Shown here piece after piece: positions 11,751-24,136 of a stretch of 64,000 nucleotides of DNA (its first letter is position 1; the number at the start of each line of letters is the position of its first letter). The position numbers and the translations under genes are program-made. The notes beneath the pieces were generated by a model, which was given only the letters and a program-made list of their open reading frames with translations, made no database searches and was not told the DNA's origin. The DNA is from Phytoseiulus persimilis. Its lineage: Eukaryota > Arthropoda > Arachnida > Mesostigmata > Phytoseiidae. The stretch is from positions 44,698,745 through 44,762,744 of the forward strand of contig CM075102.1 in the NCBI GenBank assembly GCA_037576195.1, written 5' to 3'.

Positions 11751-14700
11751 ATGGATAGCAAAGTATTAACCGCGGGATGCGTCCGAGATGTCACCCGACT
11801 CGCTCTGGCGATTCTCGCGTGCTGCATTCTTTCGGTGGACGCTGAGCGAGTTCTCCTCCACCAGATGGCATCTGGCAACAATGGTCTAAGACCGGGGTAG
11901 GTCTGCCCAACGACTATTCATTTTCTCCCCAACCCCTGGCTGGAGCTATAACCCCGGGATACGCTCATCATTCGATGAACCTTTCAGTCAAACACAACGC
12001 GGTCAGAACATCACGCACATACTCAATGCCTTTTTCACGAAAGGATATGACAAGCGAGTACGGCCGAATTACGGAGGTAAGTAATTCTACTTTGCCATCA
12101 TGCCATGCGCCCATTGCACAGCTGCTGGTCCCTTTCTCTGAGAGTATAGATGTACCGCGCGGCAGCTGAAATTGCTTTCCATATCTCGCGCACTGCCTGA
12201 AGTCAGTTCACCGATTGCCTAGCCACTGACTATTTTCGGAAACGATCGAGCCTCGTCGGCGCTTGAGCCCAGCCGCATCGGGCCGGGAGAAACTTATGTA
12301 TCGGAACGAGTATTACCTCAACCTGCGTCTTCGAAAACTCTCTGAGCTTCAGTAAGAGTTAGGACAACAGAGGCCGGAACTGTTTCGTGCTTCCGAACTT
12401 CCTCCGAACCCACGGGGTGGAGACGTCGGTGGCGCGAAGAACTCGAGTTAGGTTTCCAGACTTGAATCAGATTCTGATGTATGAAAAATGTTGCAGGAAA
12501 TCCCGTAGAAGTCGGCGTCAGTATGCAGATCGTCAGTATCAGTACCGTATCAGAAGTGCAGATGGTGAGTCACGCCACATTTCCGCCATTTGGTTCCCGG
12601 AAATGGGAGGAGAACTTTATGTATCGGGTTTTTTTTTCCTGAGGGAATCCACTCTGTTGACTCCATGAAGCCCAAATGATCTCAGGAAGGGAGTGACGAC
12701 ACCGGAAGCACTTCGATGCTATCAGCTTCAATTCCGAGTATCCACGGTTCCGTTCGTTCACAGGACTTCACATCCGATTTCTACTTCCGTCAAGCATGGC
12801 GAGATGAACGCCTGTCCTTTGTCAAAAGTAACGATTTAGACCAAATGACCGTTGGAGCTGAAGTGGCCAACAAGATCTGGGTGCCCGACACCTTCTTCGC
12901 CAACGAGAAAACTGCCTACTTCCACGTAGCCACGACACCAAATACATTTCTACGAATCAGTTCAGAGGGACAAGTTTACAGAAGTATCCGGTGAGTTGAG
13001 AGCAGAGCTCACGATGCCCGGGCCACGCGAAATTCGCGATTGTCACTCAGTTCAACACTCTGCTCCAATGTGATTCGTGACCACCCCTTTCCAGATTGAC
13101 AGTCACCGCCAGCTGTCCCATGGACCTGAGGTTCTTCCCCATGGATCGACAGTCATGTACCATCGAAGTCGAAAGTTGTAAGTCGCTCCGCCCAGGCGGA
13201 GGAATCATCCTTCGCTCTTTTGCGGTTGAAGCTGTATTTGTCCTATGAACCTATACGCTCAGTACGATTCTCACCTCCGGAACGACATCTGACGACAGGC
13301 TGACATTTCAGTTGGTTATACGATGAGCGACATCCGCTACAAATGGAAAGACGGGCCAATTTCGATTGGCATCTCCAAAGAAGTGGAGTTGCCACAATTC
13401 AAGGTGCTCGGCCACGTTCAGAAAATCTCCGAAGTGTCTCTATCGACCGGAAACTACTCCCGGTTGATTTGCGAAGTTCGTTTCGTGAGGTCTATGGGTT
13501 ATTACTTGATCCAGATCTATATCCCAGCCTCACTGATTGTTGTCATATCGTGGGTGTCCTTCTGGCTGCATCGGAATGCAACCCCGGCACGGGTGTCTCT
13601 GGGAGTGATGACCGTGCTGACCATGACTACCCTGATGTCTAGCACCAACTCCCAATTGCCCAAAATCTCCTACGTCAAGTCGATCGACGTTTTCTTAGGA
13701 ACATGTTTCGTCATGGTGAGTCAACTTCGTTCGGCGGATGCTTCGAGTCAATTTCCGCGGTGGATGGAGTTGCGGCCGAGAGCAAGATTTCCGCTCGAAA
13801 AGCAATGTTCGCGTCGCCCGTGAACAAGAGGTTGGATTGAATATTCAGGTCCCAACTCTCGCTTCAAGGTGTTCGCGTCCCTTCTGGAGTATGCAGCAGT
13901 GGGCTATCTTGGAAAACGGGTGGCGATGCGCAAGTCACGCGCGCAACAGCTAGCCAAGTTGGCCGAACAGGCTCGACAAGAACGAGCACGGCAGCAAGCC
14001 GCACAAGAAGTCGCGGCTCACAACGAGCCGATGATGCCTCAGAGCCCCGAAGCCATGGCTCCCTTAGTGAAGGGCTTCCCGGGCTGTCCGACCTGCCCGA
14101 CTATGGTGCAAGGCCAGCCTGGCCATATCCCACCCTGTTTTACGATGGTGAGTAGTGATGTCGTAGCTTGGTCAACATTTCCGACCCTCCGTAGCCAGTG
14201 TCGAACAGACAAACGAGCGAGCTCACGATGGATCCGCATCATCGCTGCCTTCACAGTCATGAGCCCGTATTGAGTTTCTTGATGGTGTTACAGACATTGT
14301 ACGACAGTCAGTTGCGCCGAATGGGGGAGCAATGTTGTCCTGGGATCCGAAACTGCACGATCTGCTCTACACAACAATCACATCAACAAGTGCAGTCCCA
14401 AGCTCAACAACAAGGCATGCAACAACAACAAGGCCAGCCGGGCCAGCAACAGCACTCGGTAGGATCTCCCAGGGAGCAATCCCCGAAAACACGTTCATTT
14501 GATGAACGATCTTGTGACATGTACCAGCTTCCATTGACCGCTCCGATTTTGCAGTTGAAAAAGTCGGATTCCAAAAGTTCCCGGAAGGAATCAACCGCTC
14601 AAACACCCGAGGCGCCAACTGCAGCTGGCAGTCCCGCCGAAATCGAAGCGGCACTTGCCGGCAAGAACCCCAACAAACTATTCGGGGTTAACCCGTCGAA

Positions 14701-14821
14701 CATCGATAAGTACTCTCGAGTCGTCTTCCCAGTGTGCTTCGTCTGCTTCAATCTTACCTACTGGGTAATTTATCTGAAGATATCAGACGTTCAGTACGAA
14801 GAGCCAACGATCCTTCACTGA
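11751..14821 (+). CDS. Rdl: GABA-gated chloride channel subunit, RDL type
   Basis: Eight exons join in phase: 11751-11896, 11946-12076, 12497-12564, 12764-12990, 13095-13177, 13312-13715, 13869-14147 and 14294-14821, giving 621 residues. The protein is a pentameric ligand-gated anion channel of neurons. A hydrophobic signal peptide opens exon 1. The extracellular domain has the FYFRQAWRD strand, the WVPDTFF loop and the Cys-loop [16 protein letters not shown]1 to M3 follow in exons 6-7 and M4 (about residues 590-610) ends the protein. The PAR motif before M2 marks it as anion-selective, and the DIRYKW and GNYSRL segments match RDL rather than LCCH3 or GRD. The 68-bp third exon is the size usual for RDL. 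Two pore residues differ from canonical insect RDL: Ser at 2' (residue 314) and Met at 6' (residue 318). The M3-M4 loop is long, with Cys-Pro-rich and Gln-rich parts. I did not find duplicate alternative exons. Confidence 0.95.
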
Positions 14822-15434
14822 AACACCACCCAGAAGGTCTCTAAACGTACGGCACACAAAACACACACCCAACAACCACCACATAACATTTTCAAGCTGA
14901 TTGACATTGTAACAGGAAAGCCATCCATCTCATCACTAGTTCCATCCGCTGTTCAATGCTCAGAACATCTAAATGATTGTTATGGACATCATCGAGTTTT
15001 GTTTGGAAAGAACAAACGAATCGGGTAAATGTTTCTAAAAGGGAAGAACCAAGAAGCCGCACCAGCTTTGACTGGTGCCGAAGGGACTTAGAACGCCATG
15101 TTGATTGTCATGTTGTACATTGAAACTAGCTAAAGGTTCCATCTACTTCAAATCATCTATCGGTCCATCAACTTTATCAACCTGTCTACCTAGCTACCTG
15201 TCTATCTACCCATCTATCCAGATGATTCTTCTTAGCCGCCTACTCGATACCATCTATCGTTCATATTCTCCTCGCTGTTGTTACTCCACTACGATCTCTT
15301 GTTCCGTTCCTACTCAATAACTAGAATACATTTTCATCCACTCATTAACACAATTCATATAGACAGACTCTCCGATCTCCGCTCTACTTTTGAATTGAAG
15401 TACTGTCGGCAATGAGAGACGCCAGCCAAGCACC

Positions 15435-15463
15435 GATCAGCCGTTTAGCATGAACGGCTGATC
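15435..15463. repeat. Perfect 11-bp inverted repeat (hairpin) downstream of Rdl
   Basis: GATCAGCCGTT at 15435-15445 pairs exactly with AACGGCTGATC at 15453-15463 across a 7-base loop. It lies about 600 bp past the Rdl stop codon. It could be an RNA hairpin in the 3' UTR or a palindromic protein site. No function can be read from it. Confidence 0.6.
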
Positions 15464-16290
15464 GATCACAGAGGTTAGTTTGACGCTCGCTCCAAGCGCA
15501 GACGTCCGAGGCCTACAGAGTGAAGAGAGCTCGGCACTTGTGAATGAGTGTCAAGTGGTTCTTCTCACGGGACTTCGCGTCCTCATGAGCTCCTCCCGTC
15601 TCAGATCAAGAGTTACGAGTGTGACGTTGTCACAGTTTAAAGTTTCACCTTTCTTGAACTTCGTTGCTGAAGTACAGAATTAGATCACCGAAAAGCATTT
15701 GAAACACTCTCGACTGATCGAGTCTCGTGATGGCTGTGCATCACATGATTCAACCCTCAGTTTCCCTTCGATCAGGCTCCAGCTCTGCCAAGAGTTGACG
15801 TGTAGCAAGCAAACATTCAATCAATCAGTCAGACAAACAAACAAACAAACATAACCAAAATCAGTCGAGTCTTGAAACGGACCAACTTCCACGGGGCTTG
15901 ACAACCGTTGTGATGTCCTTCTGACGATTCTGCGGAGCCTGCGTCCATTCGATGTTGACTGCCGTACAGCTTCCCGATCCTCAGCAGTGGTTATGGACAT
16001 TGATTGCTGGTTGGGAAGCGGAGGTCAATACTTCGAGCGTCTCTGATGGCGCTCAACGCTTATCATTTCTGACCCACTGTTATTGTGGAACGGTTACGCA
16101 GAGCAATTCGTGGCCCCAAGGAATGTTGATTCATTCACTAGACAGAGGCTTCTTATCCTAGCATCTCCGAGTCTCATGACGTGTATAGCTTCCCATCATC
16201 CACCAGCGAAAAGCCTGTCACTTCGTTAAAATTCCACAGCACTCGAAACTCAGCCCGATTCCGGAAAAAAACAAACACAAATACAGACGT

Positions 16291-16303
16291 CCCCCCCCCC
16301 CCC
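16291..16303. repeat. Homopolymer run of 13 C
   Basis: Thirteen consecutive C residues follow a CAAA-rich stretch. Comparable G or C runs occur at 31665-31677, 36732-36743, 44437-44446 and 52453-52462, all outside assigned exons. Confidence 0.9.
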
Positions 16304-19300
16304 GAACCGGAAATGCTACACTGTTGCTTCATGATCACAACACTCATCACACAACAGCACCTCCACTCAGTACGGTAAGTTCAATCAAAGCACCAAAGTC
16401 TACCTCGAAACTGCACAGCAGATAAAAGCGAAGAACTAAGTATGACTCGACATCAACAACGATTTAACCACATGGCAAGAAAGAGCGACAAATAAGAAAG
16501 AAACTGACAACTTTCCATCATGATGGAAAACTCTCATGGACCCGATAAACCGTCCGACTCCGCGGAGAATAACGTTCGGCGGCGGAAGCTTGACATTCGC
16601 TGGCACGCCAGCAGAGCAAGCTAGGCTTCATGGAGCCACCTAAACTCACGAGCTTCGCCATTTTGACAAAAGGACAAATTTCATCGAACTGACACCATAG
16701 TTTTGCCACCCAGATGTGACGGAATAATTTTACAAGCCAAAGCTTATCAAGCGAGCAAGCAAGCCTCGACCGACGGCACGTATGGCCTCAGATGGCACCT
16801 CGACGACCATGCTGGCGAGCAGGAAGAACAGCTCGAGCCAGCAGCTCTGGTCCACGCCTTTACGGAGCCGAGCCTTGCTTCTTCGAACTTGTTTATTCAG
16901 TGTCCCAACTGAACCGAAACCGGCGACCATGACTCCAGACACGACTAACGTTATTATCTCTATACCGTTCGACACTTGATTTTGAAGACCGACCTATCGG
17001 TATCGCTACCATCAATCGTATCGTCAAGGTACAAACATGCTAATCGGGTTTTCGGAACACGCGCAAGCTACTGAACAACTACTACAACCAGCCTGCGCAT
17101 CATCTGCAACCATCTCTCTGAAACGAAGTGAAGTCACTCGTTCTGATACGGCACGCCTGATGCTCTGCCTGAAGGATCTGTTTTGTTGGATCAACTAGGA
17201 GGCGTCTTTTCGGAAGTCATCCGAGCAAATCTCAAGTCTAACCTCAGTGTAGCTAAGGTAGACGTATAATGTGAATGCATAAATGCGGCAGATTGAGGAA
17301 GAGGAGCACTGGAAAGGATCCGAGGGTCCGAAACAAGGAGCAATTACGCCTAGGAGCAGCAGGCCGTCCTCTTCACCAGCAGCTTGACGACGCGCTTCTT
17401 AGCTTCTAAGCTCAGCCACAATGGAATCGAATTGCAGCCGCAAAAGCCGCCGCAGCAGCAAGGAATCTCCACGAATTGCATGGAGTCAGCTCGCCGCTTT
17501 GCCGCCATTCAAATCACCTCTGACGATTCGGGGTGAAGCCGCTGATGAAGCAAAGACCACAGCAATCTGCATGTCTCGAAACATCGACTTACGGTATCCA
17601 CCGGGAACCGTGGAAAACAAGACTCAGTCTGAGAGATGATCCGAGCCGAACATGCAAGGTGGGCGAGCGGGTAAGAGCGTTGCAAGTAAAATACAGTGAA
17701 GTAAAAGTACAAACGATAAGATTGATTTGCTTCTGATATTCGCCGGGGCGATCTCGACACTGGGCCGCGAGCGTTCTGTACGTGAGTATATCCTGAGATC
17801 CCAGAAGGCATTGTAGGACCTGGGTTTGATCACGGACAAATGTAGCGGGTTCAACGTACAGATGGCGAGACTGTTCTGAGTTCTGCTCCGAACACCGTCC
17901 CGGTCGATCAGAATTAAGGCACTGACCAGACCCCATGGTCAAGTACATCAACCTCGAGTACTGACCAAGTCTCGTTGGAGACTATCTTAGTCGGACATTA
18001 CAATGATATGCTCATCTTTGTATCCTACTCGGCTACTCGATCGTTAATTAACGCTGTATGTACTACGGTCGAAAACCTCAAACTTCCTAGAGACTCGAAT
18101 TCATCTCTCTATGATCATGGTTATGGATTGATTGCGGTTCTCTCAATGACCGGTACATACACCAGCCCCTCTACTTCATGAAAGAACGTATAACTCGAGT
18201 CATAACTTCTTCCAAGGTTGAATTAAGAAAGATGTTGCTAATATGAAGATGATTGCGATTACCACTATTGGTTTCGTCGAGATAATGTTGCCATCCTATT
18301 ATTTTTACATTCAACACTCGCATGGGAGCAACCATGGCGCTTGTAGAAATGAAACCAGTGTTTGACTACGATTATTGAGACACCGTAAATGCGCAAGACT
18401 CACAGAGAGATGCTACTCTCGTCTCAGGTGCCGAAGTGACGGGAGACACCTAGTTTAACACTTTGAAAAACTCCAAACATCTTCAGCGATGGAAATGAAC
18501 CTAAAGAGTAATGGGAGGTCACCAGACGTCAGACGATGCTCCCTCTCAAGCCACTCAGAGCTCTTGAGCAATGCAGGGGAATCACCGCGCCAGTAGTAGA
18601 AGGTGATGTTCAGCTGAATTTCCTGGTGTTGTATAAGCATGAACTTTCTCCGATATCATTTATGAAACGTTACTGTAAAAGAAAGCAAGAGAGCGAGAGA
18701 AAAATGCCTGGTTCGTTCCAGTTAATGTTATGGGGGTCTAGTGCATGCTGTTCGCTGCGTAATGCATACTATTTCTATGACGACGGTTTGCACTAGGACT
18801 GACAGTGCGAGGACTCCTGACAGGGGACGCAGGCTGACTCTGACGTGAATTCCCAGTTGAAAGCCTTGCGGATGAGGGCACTTGTCGAAAAGAACAACGC
18901 CATCGGCAAACTTCTCTCCTGATAAGGAATCAGAAGACGTATGAATGTTCCTCTCGTTGTCCTCTGGAGACCTTGAACACGATGAGACTGGCCCCGCGTC
19001 CCCTGCACAAAACTAGTTGGGTTCGAAGGAGGGGAGTAAACTTCTCAGAGTGGTTCTGGCCCCCGACCAGAGTTGACCGCCGCTTTCTTTGTGAGTAGCA
19101 CGCCAACGCAACCAACCCTCACCCGCCCAGTACTTGACCTAGATCCAAAGCAGCCGATATCCGCGATTCCACTTGAACAGCAAGACTCGAAACGATAAAG
19201 AAAACTGCTGATCGAAAATGAGTTTACGTTTGCATCGATCCGTTCAAGCACCAGACTCTCTGAAACGGGGTCGAAAGAAAACGCGGGAAGCTCTGCCAGG

Positions 19301-20124
19301 GCGCCCCAGTTGCTATGGATGCTCAACGTGTAGATAGAGAGGATGAATCATATTTCGTACATAGATAGATCGTAGACCACCGACCAGGACGAACGATTGT
19401 ATAAGCGCCTCCAAAACTTAGGCAGAGTCTTCGAATCCGTTACTCGCAGTCGGTTCTCGATCTTCCATTGTTCTCACTAGGTCGTTCCAAAAGTTTACGA
19501 TTCCAGTTACCACTACTCTAGTTACTTGTTCGAACTGATCGAATACATGAAATAATTCTTAATGATTCGGACCGACCGTCATCAACTGAGGAGAAGCAAT
19601 GTTAATAAATGCGCGCAGTGGTCGCTGGTGAATAAAAAATACTTGATTACGGATATTACACTGAATCATTGACGAGATTATATTCATATTATGATTGTAC
19701 CGAAAACAATTATTGACGATTACTTTTACGGAGTTCAACACTCGCTCGAGTCCAGAGTTCCATCTCCGTTGAGAGCCATCGTTTGCGATTTAGCTAATCC
19801 GTTAATGTAAGTTAGTCGAATGCTAATTCTAGGAATCGTTCACGTAAATAAACGCATTGAGATTGAGATTTAAACTTTTGAATTCATTGTATGGAGACGA
19901 TATCGATAGCCAGTCCGTGGTTCTAGGGGGATTCGAATCTTTTGGGTATAAGACTCCCGGGAAACGGCAGCTACTTGAGTCCAGCGACACAGATCTCTGA
20001 ACGACATCTTTCGTCCCCGTGTGCGGAAGGTGGTGGAGTCCCCTCTAACTTCCAGCTGTTCTCGCGCTCCGCGACCCATCACGACACGATGCTGAAGAAG
20101 TTCTCGATTCAATGCAATTGACCC

Positions 20125-22329
20125 CTAGACTCCGTTTGTGCATTTCTCGTCCGCTGAATGCGTTACTCTTTCCCGCAAGCGAGAGGATTCCTGGACGCTG
20201 AAAGTGATGACGAGCTGCCTGTCATGAAAACGTCTCCTGTTTGGAATAAAAATCACCATTGTTCGCTCGATGGACTATCGAAAACGGATGCAGTATTCCA
20301 TCGACTCACGATCTTCTCCGACGACCCAGGAAGAAGCAAGCGATCCCGCTCAGCCAGCTGGAGAACACAGCCGCGATATAGGAGACGTGAAAAAATAAGA
20401 TTTTTCGCAGGTCTCCGCAGCCATGTATCGCCGGAGGCTCGGCGACAGAGTGGTCGCGTCTCAAGCAGTTCTCATCCCTTCTCGAGCAGCACGTACGGTG
20501 ATCTTGCATCAGCTCGTAGTCCGAATCGCACATGCATGTTGCTCTGCCGTGTCCGAGCACGCACAGCTGCTCACATGATTTGTGCTCGCAATAGTTGATT
20601 CCAGGTGGCTGCCTTTTCTCGTCGAAGAGGGAAACGATATGCCCATGGAATGTTCCATTCAGTGGCAGATACAACTCGGTACCATCCCTGCAAGGATTTA
20701 CGTGCATGAAGTTGGCTCTTCGAGCGAGAGGAGGTTTGCATTGCTTGCACACCTGCAGCGCGATACATACCAGGAGAATCGCATGAATTCTTTTCCCCGG
20801 ATTTGAAGTCTCTGTAGAGTTTTCAGATCTGGGTTCACGATGACCTCTTCCACGAACTTCCACGAGAATTCCTGTACTTCGCCGGGTCCCACCTTGACGT
20901 GACGCTGTTGAGCAGAAAATTTTTCGCTCTCGAAAATTTGTCGAGGCGACCCCCCATCGGTGAAAACTTTGTATATTTGGAAAATTGGAGAGGAGGGTGA
21001 CGCCAGATACATGATCCTAGAAGCGAGGACACACCGTTAAAAGTGAAGAAATCCTCCCTCTCGCCGACCAGCTCCGCATTCGTTCGGAGAGCTGGGTCAT
21101 GGATAACAAAAATGGCAACACCAATGCTCGTTCCCTCACCCGAGGTTTGGTTGCAGAGCGATCGATGTGACGATCAAGTTCCCGACTTTTGTCAGATCTG
21201 CGCACCACATCAACTTCGTCCAAGGGCGCCGTTCACAAACCATCACCCGCTCGTTTCCGCATACGAAGTAAAAGTTTCCAGCAATCCAGTCGTACGCCAT
21301 ATCGCTTACATGGCATCCCATGTTAAGGACTCCAACATATCGCTTTCTGTTGCGATCACCCAAACCTCTTTCCCAGATGTACTGCCCAGCAGTCCAGAAA
21401 ACTTTGTTTCCGGTAACGCTATACGACAGTGCAGTAATTTCGCAACAATCTGGAATTTCGTAGTGAGTGTGGCAGGAATCACAACGAGCACTTATTTCGT
21501 TCGAATCTAGCGTCGTTGTGGTTCTCTAGAGAGGGCAACTCCGACGACAATCAACTTACCACTTCTCGCGATGCGGAGCCGGCGTCCGTCGCCGATGCTC
21601 ACCGAAAAAATTTCCCGACCTTCCGCATATATGATTCGCTTCCCAACCGTTTCTAACACCCACGTGAATCTCGATGCTGTCAGGACGCATTTTGAGCCTT
21701 CCGTTTCGCAGCATCGACTCTCCGAGTCCTTCTTTGCACACGGACCGTGTGCGCATTTCTCGGCGCCAGCCGCGCAGACTCGCTCTGCGGAAACGAAAGA
21801 CAGATTCGGAGAATCTCCATCCGGTTCAACGAGGGGAGACTTTGGGGGCTTCGAATCTTCGATGGAATCAACTCACTCTCGCATGAATCCTCATCCGATC
21901 CACCCGGACAATCGACCTTCCCATCACAATGGAGCTCGATGGAGTAGCAAAACGACGAGTTTTTGCAAACTAGAGGTGCTCTCGGTGGGCAAGCGACGCC
22001 TAATAAGCGAGAAACGTGGGGTGTTCAGAGATTTCCCAGTCTGGTTCTCATTCCGTTGTCCATCGGATGCAACCGTCGCGAGAGTCGAAATTTCCTCACC
22101 ATAGAGAGAGATATCACATGGGGACTCATCCTTCACACACTTCTCATCGTCACATCTGGTGTCAGGAGGGCGACAGCACAAAACTGCAAAGAGAATTCCG
22201 TAGAACGCGCCAACATCTATTGCCTCTCGCTGTCAATTGGAGAAATCTGAGATCTCGTCTGGAAGACTCTCAAGAACCTGTTGCGAGGAGGAGCGTGAGG
22301 AGGCATGAAGTTTCCCCGAGTATTTGCAT
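20125..22329 (-). CDS. LDL-receptor-like single-pass receptor with YWTD propeller
   Basis: Eight exons on the minus strand keep phase throughout: 22329-22278, 22183-22100, 21999-21877, 21784-21560, 21506-21140, 21016-20771, 20687-20310 and 20236-20125, giving 528 residues. A signal peptide (about 1-20) is followed by two cysteine-rich LDL-A-type modules. The second, residues 46-87, has the CDGKVDCPGGSDEDSC calcium-site pattern. An EGF-like module (about 91-120) comes next, then a six-bladed class B propeller (about 120-395). An EGF domain (Cys399-Cys432), a membrane segment (462-486) and a basic 40-residue tail complete it. The order is that of LDLR/LRP endocytic receptors but with one propeller only, so it is small for the family. 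The tail has no NPxY endocytosis signal, which is odd. The cargo is unknown. The acceptor of exon 5 is the weakest; the phase fit supports it. Confidence 0.8.
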
Positions 22330-24127
22330 AGCTCGAGCACTCACTGTGAGCCCAGTCCATCGATCGAACCATGCTCTTTATCCGAAAGGAAACTGAGCCG
22401 ACGCTTTCGGGCCCTGCCTTCCTTTTCGGGTAGAGAGTGACTAAGAGGAACGGAAACAATTCTGAACGGGCTCCTCCAATGGAGCAAGCCGTTTTTTGTA
22501 GCATACGGAATTTCCTTTCAAATGATCGATGGGATCGGGCTTCAATACTCCACCAACCCCCAAGGAATCTCTCTCAGGAATCGACCCCCTAGGTTTGCCA
22601 ATAACTCACCTGTTGTCTCCAACGTTGACGGCTCACAGCGGTTGACATTTCCCCGGAAGAGCCAGAGGAAGTCTGAGCTTCACAGATCGATGAAAACATC
22701 ATTCGATGATCGAAGGTCGTTTTCTCGTCCTTTCGACAAGAGATCGATTCCGTGCCTCACTGTAAGTCTCAATCACATAAGAGAGCAACGTCTGATTTTT
22801 TCTCACATTGAGAGTGTCCTTCGGAGAGAGCACAAAGAATCGCTATCGACCAAGGAGAGTCAGGGGGAGGTATCTCAGGCACCACCCATTGAGGCAAGTT
22901 GCGAAACTATGTGGATCGATGCCATACCCTCTGATCTCCGTGGCTTCTATCTGGATCTCGAGCACGCATCTGGATTCAATTCATCAGATCTGAGTGTTTA
23001 CGTAACACCCTGAATTGACTCCTTGAAAGTTCCGCTTTGTGATTGCTATCTCGATGCGCGGATCTCAATTCAACAGCCATCTTTTCGAACCTTGACGCCA
23101 CGACTTGTCGAGTTCCGAGCAATAAAAGTATCTTGATTCAAGGAAAGAGGAATGCTTGGGTAGATATACCCGCGAAACTTCGGAACGTGCAAGCCAGTTG
23201 TAACCTTCCGATATGTCAATGTCTCTAGATCAGCTTGCAGAGGTTCGCTTGGGAAATCAGAAGGAATCGATCGTACCTAGAGAGCCTCCTCACCTTCGTA
23301 GATTCCCGAGAGAAGATGTTGCCGCGTCCACAGGCAGCCGGACATCTACTCATAGACGTTCCATTCGTCGATTTATGAGGGAGCCATAGTGTCGTAGTTT
23401 TCAGACGGCTCAACAGGAGCTGATGTTCCACTTGCGCAGGTTCTCGAAATATCTATTTCTTCCATTTCACAGCAGTCTCCTTGCGACCATTTTCACTGTG
23501 CTGCTCGAAGCTGACGTCTGAGCCCGGAAGATAGGAAGCATAGAATACATTGCATGCCTAAACTCTTTCTTAAAAGATACTTGCTGACAATGAATGAAAC
23601 AAAACCTTCGCTGCTCCCGTGACTATCTAGCTCGAGAGTGTTGAGAACCGAGGGTTTGTCCACCGGATAAGCGATCTCCGTGTCACTTCTGTACGAAGCC
23701 CCTTGTGCTTCTCTGTGCAGTTGACTCGGCGCGGCAAGCAATTTACTCTGACCCCGGCAATAGTGTCAGCTGATGTGAGAAGCTCCTCGACCGAAAACGA
23801 TTCGAATGACTGTCGGCCCGCACATCTGCCAAGTTTCTGTGTTATCCTGAGTCGCAAAGTGGTCTCGCTCTTTTGAGAGAATCGATAGTCGAAATCTCAC
23901 AGTTGGTGCCTGCGACCATGATGAAGTCAAGGTTTAGACCTTACATGAGTCACAATCTTGGACCCTGAACTCTCGCGTACGGAGATTCTCGGAGCTCAAA
24001 ATATGCCTCCTTGTATTGAGGATCTCTCGGGTAAGGACCCTTCTGAGTCTGCGCTTGAGGATTTCTCCAGACGGGAAGTTCGTTGTATCGGGGTTTCTTC
24101 ACAGGAGGCGTTCTCCGTACTCCCGCC

Positions 24128-24136
24128 ACATATCAT
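24128..24136 (+). repeat. Left 9-bp target-site duplication (ACATATCAT)
   Basis: Direct repeat of 24875-24883 flanking the inverted-repeat element. Both copies are identical, which suggests a fairly recent insertion. Confidence 0.7.

Larger units (their letters stand above)
14822..20124. other. Non-coding stretch between Rdl and the LDLR-like gene
   Basis: No gene is supported in these 5.3 kb. The first part is probably the Rdl 3' UTR. Simple repeats include (CTAT/CTAC)n at about 15180-15222, (CAAA)n at 15833-15851 and a run of 13 C at 16291-16303. A perfect 11-bp hairpin lies at 15435-15463. A frame at 17421-17639 (+) begins with a Ser/Arg-rich peptide after a reasonable ATG context but has no recognisable homology. 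The minus-strand frame at 19045-19326 is likewise unassigned. Confidence 0.4.

Noticed and set aside
21017-21139. Apparent frameshift in the LDLR-like propeller, where a second frame reads through as coding
   Set aside because: A GT-AG intron from 21139 to 21017 joins the flanking propeller strands in phase and gives a canonical PNLG-IMYLASP blade, so no frameshift is needed.
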